This document shows positions 36,138 to 45,070 of a stretch of 64,000 nt of DNA, one piece after another (within the stretch, counting starts at the first letter, position 1; every line of letters begins with the position of its first letter). Below the pieces are notes generated by a model. It was not told the DNA's origin. It searched no databases and saw only the letters and a list, made by a program, of their open reading frames with translations. The translations under genes and the position numbers were made by a program. Source of the DNA: an uncultured Victivallaceae bacterium (GTDB taxonomy: Bacteria > Verrucomicrobiota > Lentisphaeria > Victivallales > Victivallaceae); contig CALXOD010000037.1 in NCBI GenBank assembly GCA_944389925.1, positions 62,001 through 126,000 on the forward strand, in the 5' to 3' direction.

Positions 36138-37328
36138 ATGGAACAGGTTATTTATTTTGACAATAATGCCACGACCCGGGTGGATCCCGAGGTGTTCGAG
36201 GCGATGCGACCGTATTTCTGCGAACGCTACGGCAATGCATCGAGCATTCATCATTTCGGTGGCAGTGTCGCCGCTGAGGTGGAAGAGGCCCGGCGCCGGG
36301 TGGCGCGGCTGCTGGGCGCTTCATTCCGGGACAAGGATGATCACGCTACGGAAATCATATTCACCAGCGGCGGTACCGAAGGGGACAATGCCGCGCTGGC
36401 GGCAGCGACCGCGGCACGGTCGGATCGGCGGCGGATTGTGACGACGCAGGTGGAGCACCCGGCGATTCTGACCACAGTGCGGGAATATGAACGACGCGGA
36501 TACGAAGTCGTGTTAATTCCGGTGGACGGACGCGGGCGGCTCGATATGGAGTTTGCGGAACGGGCGGTCAACGACGATACCGCAGTGCTGTCGGTCATGT
36601 GGGCGAATAATGAGATTGGGAACCTTTATGATGTGGCTGCGTTCGCGAAACTGGCCCATCAGCATGGGGCGCTGTTTCACACGGACGCGGTGCAGGCGGC
36701 GGGCAAGGTGCCGATCGATCTGGAAAGTAACGAGATCGACATGTTGTCGATTTCCGGACATAAATTGCATGCCGCCAAAGGGATTGGTGCCATGTTCGTG
36801 CGGCGTGGTGTCCGGTTCCGGCCGTTGATTACGGGGGGACATCAGGAGCGCGGACGGCGTGGGGGCACGGAGAATGTGCCCGGGATTATCGGTTTGGGGT
36901 GTGCCTGCGAACTGGCCCGGGCGGGGTTGGAATCGGAACGGCGGCAGCTGACGTTCCTCCGGGATCGGCTGGAAGCCGGGATCGCGGAGCGGGTACCGGC
37001 GGTCCGGTTGAACGGCGACCATGAATCGCGTCTGCCGAACACGGCGTCGATCAGTTTTGACTGTATCGAAGGAGAGGCGATTCTGTCATTGCTGGATCGG
37101 TACGGGATTTGCGCGTCTTCCGGCAGTGCGTGTACGACGGGGAGTCTGGAGCCGTCTCATGTCCTGCGGGCAATGGGCGTGCCGTATATTGCGGCACATG
37201 GGACGATTCGTTTCAGCCTTTCAAAATTCAATACGGTGGAAGAGGTGGATCGGACGATCGAGGTGCTTCCTCCGATTATTGCCACTTTGCGTGCCATGTC
37301 GCCCTTCTGGAAAGGGACAGGGCGATGA
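36138..37328 (+). CDS. Cysteine desulfurase, NifS/IscS family
   Basis: A PLP enzyme of about 396 residues that takes sulfur from cysteine for Fe-S clusters or thio-modified tRNA. FDNNATTRVDPEVFEAM starts the domain, SISGHKLHAAKGIGAMFV holds the PLP lysine, and CASSGSACTTGSLEPSHVL the catalytic cysteine loop. ATG 36138 has the best-spaced AGG; ATG 36132 and GTG 36129 are possible. It overlaps the DUF493 gene by 4 bases. No IscU or SufBCD is nearby, so the acceptor is unknown; MtaB, which needs Fe-S and sulfur, lies 6 kb upstream. Confidence 0.92.
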   Translation: MEQVIYFDNNATTRVDPEVFEAMRPYFCERYGNASSIHHFGGSVAAEVEEARRRVARLLGASFRDKDDHATEIIFTSGGTEGDNAALAAATAARSDRRRIVTTQVEHPAILTTVREYERRGYEVVLIPVDGRGRLDMEFAERAVNDDTAVLSVMWANNEIGNLYDVAAFAKLAHQHGALFHTDAVQAAGKVPIDLESNEIDMLSISGHKLHAAKGIGAMFVRRGVRFRPLITGGHQERGRRGGTENVPGIIGLGCACELARAGLESERRQLTFLRDRLEAGIAERVPAVRLNGDHESRLPNTASISFDCIEGEAILSLLDRYGICASSGSACTTGSLEPSHVLRAMGVPYIAAHGTIRFSLSKFNTVEEVDRTIEVLPPIIATLRAMSPFWKGTGR

Positions 37329-37597
37329 TCGGTAAAGACGGTAAAGAGGTGGAACTGGAATTTCCGGTAAGCTGGACGTTCCGGATCATTGCGGAGAGCA
37401 ATGCCGAGAAGTGTCGCGAGGCGCTGACGGAGGTGTTTCGTCGGTTTGACATGACACCGCAGATAAAGGACGGCGCCGAGTCAGCCGGAGGTCGTTATCG
37501 GACTTATGTAGCGGCAGTGGAGATCCCTTCCCGTTCTATATTCGAGGAGTTGCCTCGTGCTTTGGGAGAGGTTCCGGGGGTGAGAATGGTGTTGTAA
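37325..37597 (+). CDS. DUF493 (YbeD-like) family protein
   Basis: A 90-residue alpha/beta protein: FPVSWTFRIIAESNAEKCREALTEVF and a following YRTYVAAVEIPSRSIFEELPRAL segment match the small ACT-like DUF493/YbeD fold. The function is unknown; a regulatory role is assumed for the family. Its ATG overlaps the cysteine desulfurase stop (ATGA), so both should be made together. Confidence 0.75.
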   Translation: MIGKDGKEVELEFPVSWTFRIIAESNAEKCREALTEVFRRFDMTPQIKDGAESAGGRYRTYVAAVEIPSRSIFEELPRALGEVPGVRMVL

Positions 37598-37664
37598 ATC
37601 CCGGGAGAATCCCATTTTTTCGGGAAAAATATGAAAAATTCATCGCAATCATGATTTTTCGGGG

Positions 37665-37693
37665 TTGACAATCATTCCGGCAGATGCTAATGT
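37665..37693 (+). promoter_or_regulatory. Predicted strong promoter of the coiled-coil envelope gene cluster
   Basis: TTGACA (37665-37670), a 17-base spacer and TAATGT (37688-37693), about 58 bases before ATG 37758. Confidence 0.55.
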
Positions 37694-37757
37694 TCCAACG
37701 TTAATCTCTGGATTTTTTGTTTTTGTATATTAAACCAGTAGTTGGGAGAGTTCCTAG

Positions 37758-39011
37758 ATGAAAGTCCTCAATGTAATCCTGAGCATCCTGATCCTTCTGC
37801 TTGCAGCCGTCAGCGCAGTGTCTTCGTACATGCTGTTCGTGAAACGCGGACAGATGGTGAAGGGATGGGAAAAAATGGCAACCGCCATCAACCAGGCCGC
37901 GACCGAGATGGATCGCGGCAGTGGCACCAAGGTGGGCGCCGAGTTGACTGCCGCTTCATTGGGGCACAAGGAATATGAGTCATTGGATGGTCGGCTTGCC
38001 AAATTGAAACAGCAGGCCACCCAGCTGGTGGCTGAGCGTGATGCGCTGGCAGCCGCAGTGCGGCGGGCTGGCGAAATTATCGGGATGGGGAACCTGCCGG
38101 CTGAGGCCTCTTTCCGGGAAATGGTATCCTACAATACCAGTAAAGACGAAGTTTTGAACGGTCTGGTGGATTTCAAGAATCGCCGTGACCGTATGATCCG
38201 TGATCTGTGTGCGTCCGCTGCTAAGATCGGTGTGCAGCTGAAGCCGGAAGATTTCCAGGGAGCTGATGCGGAGGCTGCTCTGCGTAAGTTTGATGCCAAA
38301 GTGGATGCGATCCGGGTGCAGTTCTCCGCCTACCAGAGCAACGTGAAGGCTATTGCGTCGATCGCCGGAGCTCCGGTTCCCAATCTGGATGAAAGCGCCT
38401 ATGCCGCTTCTCTCAATAACGTTGCCGCGGCGGTCCGTGACTTGAAGACCAAGCTGGATAATGCGCTGGCGCTGGTGGAACAGGTTAAGTCGCAGCTCAA
38501 TAACAGTCAGAATGTCGTGAAACAGCGCGACAGCCAGATTGGAACGCTGAAAACCACCATCGACGGTAAAGACGGTGAAATTGCGCAGTTGCGCAAGGCA
38601 CTCGGCCTCGATCCCGCTGTTGAATTCAAACCGTGGCAGCCGGGTTCTATGGAATGTCGTCGTGCTGTGCGTGGCAAAGTGATCGAAGTTAACGAAAAGT
38701 TTGGATTCATTGCCATCGATCTGGGCAAGAATACTGTAGTGCAGCAGACGGTCGGCAACAAGAAACTGGATGTCAATCCTGAAATCACCACCGGTATGGA
38801 AATGGTCGTTGCCCGGAATATGGATACCAAGGAAGTCGAATTCATCGGCAAGATCAAGTTGACCACCGTCGACGGGGATTGCTCCATCGGTGAAACCATT
38901 GAACAGGCGCCCGATTGCAAGGTGCAGGTGGGTGACCAGGTTTATTTCCAGGATCCCACGTCGGAGAAGAAAGAAGCTGCTCCGGCTGAGCCCGCGGCGG
39001 AAAAGAAATAA
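37758..39011 (+). CDS. Membrane-anchored coiled-coil protein with C-terminal beta domain
   Basis: A 417-residue protein. One N-terminal hydrophobic helix (about 4-26) is followed by coiled coil (about 70-95 and 210-285) and a C-terminal region (about 300-400) of short strands, RGKVIEVNEKFGFIAIDLGKN, TGMEMVVARNMDTKEVEFIGKIKL and KVQVGDQVYF, that resembles the small beta-barrel at the end of FlgT-like proteins (tentative). The tail is Ala/Glu/Pro-rich. It probably sits in the periplasm. The same transcript continues into two very small membrane genes and birA. Confidence 0.65.
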   Translation: MKVLNVILSILILLLAAVSAVSSYMLFVKRGQMVKGWEKMATAINQAATEMDRGSGTKVGAELTAASLGHKEYESLDGRLAKLKQQATQLVAERDALAAAVRRAGEIIGMGNLPAEASFREMVSYNTSKDEVLNGLVDFKNRRDRMIRDLCASAAKIGVQLKPEDFQGADAEAALRKFDAKVDAIRVQFSAYQSNVKAIASIAGAPVPNLDESAYAASLNNVAAAVRDLKTKLDNALALVEQVKSQLNNSQNVVKQRDSQIGTLKTTIDGKDGEIAQLRKALGLDPAVEFKPWQPGSMECRRAVRGKVIEVNEKFGFIAIDLGKNTVVQQTVGNKKLDVNPEITTGMEMVVARNMDTKEVEFIGKIKLTTVDGDCSIGETIEQAPDCKVQVGDQVYFQDPTSEKKEAAPAEPAAEKK

Positions 39012-39041
39012 GGTAATTCTGGAAAGAAGAGGATTCGCGTC

Positions 39042-39170
39042 ATGTTCAATTCAAAGTTCTATACCGTGATGATTGTCCTCACTTTCGTGATGGTCAGTGC
39101 TGCAGTCGCGTTCCAGATCATGGAAATGCAGGAATATGACCTGATCAGTGCGATCATGGGTGGCAAATGA
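39042..39170 (+). CDS. Small single-pass membrane protein (42 residues)
   Basis: A 42-residue open frame, MFNSKFYTVMIVLTFVMV..., with one hydrophobic helix (about 8-24) and a polar tail ending IMGGK. GAAGAGG is upstream and the stop overlaps the start of the next small gene in ATGA, both signs of true translation. I know no family. Similar tiny membrane proteins often bind larger envelope partners, here perhaps the coiled-coil protein encoded upstream (inference). Confidence 0.55.
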   Translation: MFNSKFYTVMIVLTFVMVSAAVAFQIMEMQEYDLISAIMGGK

Positions 39171-39331
39171 AATTCCCCCGATTCGGTATGATTGCCGCCG
39201 CCGTTCTGGCGGCGGCTTTTTTGTATCTGCTTGCCGGTTGTTCCGAGCAGGAGCGGCGGGGACTGAGTCCATTACCTCAGAATCGTCCCGCAGCTTGGGA
39301 GACTCAGCCTTACGGGCCGATGCGTAACTGA
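39167..39331 (+). CDS. Small lipoprotein (54 residues)
   Basis: A 54-residue protein with a signal peptide (MKFPRFGMIAAAVLAAAFLY) and a clear lipobox LLAG-Cys at residue 25, followed by a short Pro-rich tail (SPLPQNRPAAWETQPYG). Its ATG overlaps the stop of the 42-residue gene. It is probably anchored in the outer or inner membrane; the function is unknown. Confidence 0.6.
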   Translation: MKFPRFGMIAAAVLAAAFLYLLAGCSEQERRGLSPLPQNRPAAWETQPYGPMRN

Positions 39332-39425
39332 TCGTTCCTTCGGATATCCGGTAAAGATGCGGTGCATGATCCCGGGGTGTGAACAAGATTCATTTTTTTT
39401 GAGAAGAGAAGGATACTGCGCTGCT

Positions 39426-40211
39426 ATGGAAATTGTGGAACTGGAAGTGGTGGATTCCACCAATCGCTATGCACGCGATCACTTTGATGAACTTGCTGAC
39501 GGAGCGCTGGTGGTTAGTGCAGCTCAGACTGCAGGGCGGGGGCGTCGCGGCCGGGTCTGGCATTCGCCGGCCGGTGTGAATGTCTATCTTTCCTTTGTAA
39601 TGAAGCAGACGAATCAGGCTTTTCTGGCCGGCGCTGCTGCGGGACTGGCGGTTCTGGATTGTCTGAGTACACTGGCCCCCGAAGTCAAGGCCTACATCAA
39701 ATGGCCGAATGATGTTTATGTGGGCGACCGTAAGCTGGCAGGGATGTTATGCGAAGGCGCCGGGGTGAAGAATGGTCGGTTGCTCGGTGTGATTGCTGGA
39801 ATTGGCGTCAATGTGAATCTGGATGCAGCATTCCTTTCCGGAATTGATCAGCCTGCCACTTCGCTTGCAGTGGAAGCCGGCATGGAATTCGATGTAAAAA
39901 AAGTGGTTCAGGGATTGGCGAAATCACTGCTTCGGTATTATATTATCTATTCAAAATATCCCGATCGGATTTTTCGTGGATGGAAAAACGCCAATCGGCT
40001 GCTGGGGGAGGAAATTGAACTGGCGGCTGGAACAGGAGAGTTGCTCCGCGGCGTTTTTGCAGATATAGCGGAAGATGGGGAGCTGATTCTGATTTCCGCA
40101 GACGGGACGCGGCGACACCTTAATTGCGGGGATGTCCGCATCCGCCGGGAGTCGGTGAACTGGAAAAAAGTGGCGAGTTTCAACTATAGCAGAGAGGTGA
40201 GAAATGAGTGA
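39426..40211 (+). CDS. birA: Biotin-[acetyl-CoA-carboxylase] ligase
   Basis: A 261-residue monofunctional (no DNA-binding domain) biotin protein ligase. VVDSTNRYARDHF, AAQTAGRGRRGRVWHSP (the biotinyl-AMP loop), IKWPNDVYVGDRKLAGML and VIAGIGVNVN are the conserved segments, and a short SH3-like C-terminal domain follows. ATG 39426 begins the conserved part. It overlaps oadG by 8 bases, which ties the ligase to its probable substrate, the biotin domain of OadA. Confidence 0.93.
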   Translation: MEIVELEVVDSTNRYARDHFDELADGALVVSAAQTAGRGRRGRVWHSPAGVNVYLSFVMKQTNQAFLAGAAAGLAVLDCLSTLAPEVKAYIKWPNDVYVGDRKLAGMLCEGAGVKNGRLLGVIAGIGVNVNLDAAFLSGIDQPATSLAVEAGMEFDVKKVVQGLAKSLLRYYIIYSKYPDRIFRGWKNANRLLGEEIELAAGTGELLRGVFADIAEDGELILISADGTRRHLNCGDVRIRRESVNWKKVASFNYSREVRNE

Positions 40212-40452
40212 CGGAGAGCTGCTTCTCAATGGAGTGAAGTTGATGGTTCTGGGCATGGGAGTGGTGTTTGCCTTTCTCGTGCTGATGGTGTTCTGTATGA
40301 ACATCGTTGCAAAATTGATCAAGCCCTTTGCCGGCCGTTTTGAGCCTCCGGCCAAGGCGGCTCCGGCTCCGGCCCGTTCCGCTTCCGGCAATGATGCTGA
40401 CCTGGCGGCCGTGGCGGTTGCGGCAGTGGAACTTTTCCGCAAACAGAAATGA
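40204..40452 (+). CDS. oadG: Decarboxylase gamma subunit (OadG-like)
   Basis: An 82-residue protein with one N-terminal membrane helix (about 11-37, LMVLGMGVVFAFLVLMVF), an Ala/Pro linker and a short C-terminal helix (DLAAVAVAAVELFRKQ), the normal layout of OadG, which joins the carboxyltransferase to the membrane subunit. Position between birA and oadA and the GAGAGGTGAG ribosome site support it. Confidence 0.88.
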   Translation: MSDGELLLNGVKLMVLGMGVVFAFLVLMVFCMNIVAKLIKPFAGRFEPPAKAAPAPARSASGNDADLAAVAVAAVELFRKQK

Positions 40453-40501
40453 AATGAGAATTCATATCAACAGGATATCGGAGTAATAACAGGAGCCAAG
40501 A

Positions 40502-42325
40502 ATGAAAAAAATCGCTTTCATGGACACTTCGTTCCGGGACGGATTTCAGTCCTGCATCGGCGCTCGCGCCAAGACCGACGACTTTCTGCCTGCGCTGGTG
40601 GCAGCCCGGGAAGCCGGAATCGATAATTTTGAAATTGGCGGCGGCGCCCGTTTCCAGAGCTTGTATTTCTACTGCCAGGAAGATGCTTTTGATATGATGG
40701 ATCGCTGCCGTGCCGCAGTGGGGCCGGATGTGAATTTGCAGACTCTGGCCCGGGGAGCCAATGTGGTGGGACTGGTGTCACAGTCTACTGATATTATTGA
40801 TCTGCATGCAAAATTGTTCAAGAAGCATGGGATTTCCACTATCCGTAACTTTGATGCGTTGAACGATGTGCGCAACCTGGCTGTTTCCGGGCGCTGCATT
40901 GCGGCTGCGGGTTTGAAGCATCAGGTGACCGTCACCATGATGGGGCTGCCTCCGGGAATTAATGAAAAATATGCCCATACGCCGGAATTTTATATTGATC
41001 GCTTGAAGGCGATCCTGGATGATGGCGTACCGTTCGACAGCGTGGCGTTCAAGGATGCTTCCGGGACTTCCACCCCGCACACAGTGTACGAAACCATCAA
41101 GGCCGCCCGCAAGCTTCTCGGCGAAAACGTCAAGATTCAGTTCCACACGCATGACACCGCCGGTCAGGCCGTGGCCTGCAATATCGCGGCAATCGAAGGC
41201 GGTGCGGATATCATCGATCTGGCGATGGAACCGATGTCCGGTGGTACCTGTCAGGCGGATATCCTGGTGATGTGGCATCGCCTCCGGGGGACGGAATATA
41301 CACTGGATATCGATCCGGAAAAGATTCGCAAGGCGGAAAAGGTTTTCGAACAGCAGATGAGCAAATATTTCATTCCGCCGGAATCGAAGGAAGTTACCCC
41401 GAAGATTATTTTCTCGCCCATGCCTGGTGGCGCGTTGACCGCCAACACCCAGATGATGCGCGACAACAACTGCCTTGATAAATATGACGATGCCATTGCC
41501 GCCATGCAGGAAGTGGTCGCCAAGGGCGGCTTTGGGACGTCGGTGACGCCGGTCTCTCAGTTCTATTTCCAGCAGGCGTTCAGCAACGCGATGCAGGGCA
41601 ACTGGAAGAAGATCACCGATGGATACGGCAAAATGGTTCTGGGGTATTTCGGACGCGCGCCTGCCGCGCCGGATCCGGAAATCGTAAAACTTGCCTCCGA
41701 ACAGCTTGGCCTGGAACCCACGACGGAAGACGTCCATGCCATTAACGATCGCAATCCGAAGCTCGGCATTGCGGCACAGAAGGCGAAGCTTGAGGCTGCC
41801 GGCCTGCCGGTGACGGATGAGAACATCTTTATTGCCGCCACCTGTGATGAAAAAGGTATCGAATTTCTGAAAGGGAACAAGCCGAACGGCATTCGTTACA
41901 AGGAAACCGCGAAACCCGCAGCGCCCAAGGCTGCTGCCGCAGGCGGTGCCTTTACGGCCAACGTTGACGGCAAGAACGTCACGGTGGAACTCAATGCCGC
42001 CGGAGATGCCTACACTGCCAAGGTTAATGGCAAGAGCTTTACCGTCAAGGTTTCCGAAGGGGCTGCCAAGGCATCTGCCGGTGCCGCCAAGGCTGGTTCC
42101 GGTGCGGCGGTGGATGTGACCTCTCCGCTGCCTGGGACGGTTCTCAAAGTGCTCGTTGCCGCGGATGCGGAAGTCGCGGCTGGTGAAACATTGCTGATTT
42201 TGGAAGCCATGAAGATGGAAACCGAAATCAAGGCTGAAAAAGCCGGACGGGTTGCGGAATTGCTGGCAACGACCGGGCAGGTGGTTGCCGCCGGGGACGT
42301 ACTGGTCCGCATCGAGGAGGACTGA
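40502..42325 (+). CDS. oadA: Biotin-dependent decarboxylase alpha subunit (oxaloacetate/pyruvate carboxyltransferase plus biotin carrier)
   Basis: A 607-residue protein: HMGL-like carboxyltransferase barrel (about 1-280) starting FMDTSFRDGFQS, with metal ligands in FHTHDTAGQ and catalytic-lysine segment VAFKDASGTST; PYC_OADA domain (about 290-455); an Ala/Lys linker; and a biotinyl domain whose LEAMKMETEI carries the biotinylated lysine. It transfers CO2 from the substrate to biotin for decarboxylation by OadB with Na+ export. Oxaloacetate is the commonest substrate but a related acid cannot be excluded. Confidence 0.94.
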   Translation: MKKIAFMDTSFRDGFQSCIGARAKTDDFLPALVAAREAGIDNFEIGGGARFQSLYFYCQEDAFDMMDRCRAAVGPDVNLQTLARGANVVGLVSQSTDIIDLHAKLFKKHGISTIRNFDALNDVRNLAVSGRCIAAAGLKHQVTVTMMGLPPGINEKYAHTPEFYIDRLKAILDDGVPFDSVAFKDASGTSTPHTVYETIKAARKLLGENVKIQFHTHDTAGQAVACNIAAIEGGADIIDLAMEPMSGGTCQADILVMWHRLRGTEYTLDIDPEKIRKAEKVFEQQMSKYFIPPESKEVTPKIIFSPMPGGALTANTQMMRDNNCLDKYDDAIAAMQEVVAKGGFGTSVTPVSQFYFQQAFSNAMQGNWKKITDGYGKMVLGYFGRAPAAPDPEIVKLASEQLGLEPTTEDVHAINDRNPKLGIAAQKAKLEAAGLPVTDENIFIAATCDEKGIEFLKGNKPNGIRYKETAKPAAPKAAAAGGAFTANVDGKNVTVELNAAGDAYTAKVNGKSFTVKVSEGAAKASAGAAKAGSGAAVDVTSPLPGTVLKVLVAADAEVAAGETLLILEAMKMETEIKAEKAGRVAELLATTGQVVAAGDVLVRIEED

Positions 42326-42328
42326 GTC

Positions 42329-44050
42329 ATGCGTTTGCTGAAAAAAGTATTTCTGATCGCGCTCCTTGCGGTTGGCGGGACATTCCTGGCGACCGCTGAG
42401 GATCAGGTCGGAGCGGCGGCGGCCGAAGTGATTGCGGCTGCCGCGCCCCGGCAGGCGGAAAAGGTTCCGACGCCGAACAGTGATGATGTGTTTTACTGGC
42501 GGCAGAAGGAAAACGGCAACTGGGAGCTGTATTATATCTGGCCCAAGCCGGCGGTGATCTATTCGGTCTCCATGGCCAAGGGGCAGCATCTGCTGCCCGG
42601 TCGGGAAGTCCTGGTGGTCAATCCTGAAGGACGCAGCAAAGGCAAGGTGAAAATGACGGTTGCCATGCGGCCGGTTCGGTTGAGCAGCATCGTTCGTCCG
42701 GCGGAAACGCTGACAGTGGATCCGGTCAACAGCACGCTGCTGGCTGAAAACAATCCGCTGACCGGGACCGGTGAACTGCGCGGGACGCTGATCGGTGAAT
42801 TTCTGGCGGAAGTGTTGGCCCATGATTCGGTCAATGCCGCCGAAGCGGGAAAACTCACGCTGCCCGGCTGGGGCGAATCGCTCCGGGGATTGTGGGAAAG
42901 TACCGGCCTTTATGACATCATCCGTCAGAGCGGTTCTGATTTCCGGAACACCTGGTTGCTGGGAGTGGGCCGGGTGCTGATGATTCTGGTGGGGATAGTA
43001 TTGCTCTATCTGGCGATTGTCAAGGAGTTTGAACCTCTGCTGCTGCTGCCGATCGGGTTCGGGGCGATTCTGGCCAATATTCCGGTGGCCGCTATTTCCG
43101 GGCCGGATGGTCTGCAGGGCATGATTTACAACGTCGGGATCGAATCCGGGGTTTTCCCGTTGCTGATCTTCATGGGGGTCGGTGCGATGACCGACTTCGG
43201 GCCATTGCTGGCGAACCCGCGGACGTCTCTGCTGGGCGGTGCCGCACAGTTCGGGATCTTCACTGCGTTGCTGGGGGCCCTGGGGTTGTCGATGTTGGGG
43301 ATCGGGATTGATTTCGACCTCAAGGATGCGGCAAGCATCGGGATCATCGGCGGGGCGGACGGCCCGACGTCGATCTATCTGACCAGCAAACTTTCTCCGC
43401 ATCTGCTGGGTGCGGTGGCGGTGGCGGCCTATTCCTACATGGCGCTGGTGCCGATCATTCAGCCGCCGATCATGCGCTTCCTGACGACTCAGGAAGAACG
43501 CAAGATCAAGATGAAACAGTTGCGGCCGGTTTCCAAGCTGGAAAAGATCTGTTTCCCGCTGCTGATTACGCTGCTGTGTGCCTTCCTGCTTCCGGATGCA
43601 GCGCCGTTGATCGGGATGCTGATGTTCGGGAACCTGATGCGCGAAAGCGGGGTGGTGGAGCGGCTTAATCAGACTGCTCAGAATGAATTGATCAATATCG
43701 TCACGATTTTCCTCGGACTGGCGGTGGGGTCGAAACTTTCCGCTGATCAGTTTCTCAGCATGCAGACGCTGGGAATCCTGGTGCTGGGTGCGGTGGCGTT
43801 CGCCATCGGGACCGGTGCGGGGGTGATTTTCGGGAAATGGATGAATAAACTCTCGAAGGATCCGATCAATCCGCTGATCGGTGCGGCCGGGGTTTCCGCG
43901 GTACCGATGGCGGCGCGGGTAGTCAACAAGGTCGGTCTGGAGGCGGATTCTCACAACTTCCTGCTGATGCACGCGATGGGACCGAACGTTTCCGGCGTGA
44001 TCGGATCGGCGGTTGCCGCAGGTGTGCTGCTGAAGATGCTCGGCAGCTGA
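42329..44050 (+). CDS. oadB: Sodium ion-translocating decarboxylase beta subunit with N-terminal periplasmic extension
   Basis: A 573-residue protein; the usual OadB has about 375-435 residues. Residues 1-22 are a signal peptide or anchor, about 23-185 an extra domain ([42 protein letters not shown]...), and from about 187 ([10 protein letters not shown]) the typical Na+ pump begins: [40 protein letters not shown] with the conserved Asp, and [28 protein letters not shown]. It starts 3 bases after oadA and is the last gene before a strong terminator. Confidence 0.93.
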   Translation: MRLLKKVFLIALLAVGGTFLATAEDQVGAAAAEVIAAAAPRQAEKVPTPNSDDVFYWRQKENGNWELYYIWPKPAVIYSVSMAKGQHLLPGREVLVVNPEGRSKGKVKMTVAMRPVRLSSIVRPAETLTVDPVNSTLLAENNPLTGTGELRGTLIGEFLAEVLAHDSVNAAEAGKLTLPGWGESLRGLWESTGLYDIIRQSGSDFRNTWLLGVGRVLMILVGIVLLYLAIVKEFEPLLLLPIGFGAILANIPVAAISGPDGLQGMIYNVGIESGVFPLLIFMGVGAMTDFGPLLANPRTSLLGGAAQFGIFTALLGALGLSMLGIGIDFDLKDAASIGIIGGADGPTSIYLTSKLSPHLLGAVAVAAYSYMALVPIIQPPIMRFLTTQEERKIKMKQLRPVSKLEKICFPLLITLLCAFLLPDAAPLIGMLMFGNLMRESGVVERLNQTAQNELINIVTIFLGLAVGSKLSADQFLSMQTLGILVLGAVAFAIGTGAGVIFGKWMNKLSKDPINPLIGAAGVSAVPMAARVVNKVGLEADSHNFLLMHAMGPNVSGVIGSAVAAGVLLKMLGS

Positions 44051-44083
44051 TGGTGGCTGTCGCACCTCTTCAGAACGACGAAA

Positions 44084-44131
44084 AAACCGCAGACCGACTG
44101 TTGAAAGGGTCGGTTTGCGGTTTGATTTTTT
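44084..44131 (+). terminator. Terminator of the birA-oadGAB operon
   Basis: Long stem AAACCGCAGACCGAC (44084-44098) with GTCGGTTTGCGGTTT (44109-44123), one mismatch, followed by GATTTTTTC. The rest of the 44051-44323 gap holds no other feature I can support. Confidence 0.9.
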
Positions 44132-44323
44132 CTCTGGCAGCTTTATATTTGCAACCTGGGGAAAAACCTCCGGATCGGGACGGGATCCTGAGAGAATGGG
44201 GGGATATTGCATGAGATGCCGGCAGGGAGGGAAGACGGGGGCACGAGCGATGGCAGGGGGCCGGTTCAAATAATATATGCGCTCTCTTTTAGCATTTGAG
44301 CGTGAAGGAATGATGCAGGCAAG

Positions 44324-44980
44324 ATGGGATTTCTGAAGAAAAAGTTTCGCAGTATTAAGAAATTTCCTTCGTGGATTTTCTGGTTGCCCGCGCGTTTGCT
44401 GCAATTGATGTTGCGGACGCTTTACCGGGTGGAGATTGAGGATCCGTGGGATCATGTACATCAGGCACGGGGGTGTGTCGGCGTGGCCTGGCACAACCGC
44501 CTGTGTTTTTTTGCCGCGATTTTTCCCAAGGTTGCCCGGCACCGCACGATGGCGGTGGTCAGCGCCTCCCGGGACGGGCAGTATATTGCCGATCTGATCG
44601 CTCAGCTCGGGTTGAAGAGTTTGCGAGGCTCCTCTTCCCGCAAGGGGGCTCATGCGCTGCGCGAAGCAATCCGCGCCGTGGAAGACGGTTTTAATGTCGC
44701 CTTTACACCGGATGGGCCGCGGGGGCCGAAGTACCGGATGAAAACCGGACCGGTGCTGCTGGCCAGCCTGACCGGAGGGAAAATTCTGCCGATCAGTGTC
44801 AATGCCTCGCGTTACTGGCAGCTGCGGAGCTGGGACAATTTTCAGATTCCGAAGCCGGGAGCGACGTTGCGACTGGTCATGGGAGAAGGCATTGCAGTGC
44901 CGCCGAATCTGACCGAGGAGCAACTGGAGGAGTGGCGGCTTCGAGTGGAAACGGCATTGATGGCGGTTACCCGGGACTGA
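44324..44980 (+). CDS. DUF374 lysophospholipid acyltransferase-like protein
   Basis: A 218-residue membrane-associated acyltransferase-like protein. VAWHNRLCFFAA holds the HN(R) variant of the catalytic motif, VVSASRDGQYIADLI and RKGAHALREAI follow, and FTPDGPRGPKYRMKTGPVLLA is the DUF374 hallmark. Members are thought to add an acyl chain to lipid A precursors or to phospholipids. The location just upstream of lpxK supports a role in lipid A assembly. Confidence 0.85.
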   Translation: MGFLKKKFRSIKKFPSWIFWLPARLLQLMLRTLYRVEIEDPWDHVHQARGCVGVAWHNRLCFFAAIFPKVARHRTMAVVSASRDGQYIADLIAQLGLKSLRGSSSRKGAHALREAIRAVEDGFNVAFTPDGPRGPKYRMKTGPVLLASLTGGKILPISVNASRYWQLRSWDNFQIPKPGATLRLVMGEGIAVPPNLTEEQLEEWRLRVETALMAVTRD

Positions 44981-45070
44981 GGGAAGAATGCGCTTTTCGG
45001 CCTTACCGGGTTGCGAGGATGCTTTTCCGGCGGTATCTTAATAAGATATGACACGGCACGGGAATCTTTT

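Noticed and set aside
40778-44923. A 1381-residue open frame on the minus strand
   Set aside because: It lies wholly antisense to oadA, oadB and the acyltransferase gene, which have clear homologues; its translation is low-complexity and Arg/His/Gln-rich, typical of antisense frames in GC-rich DNA.
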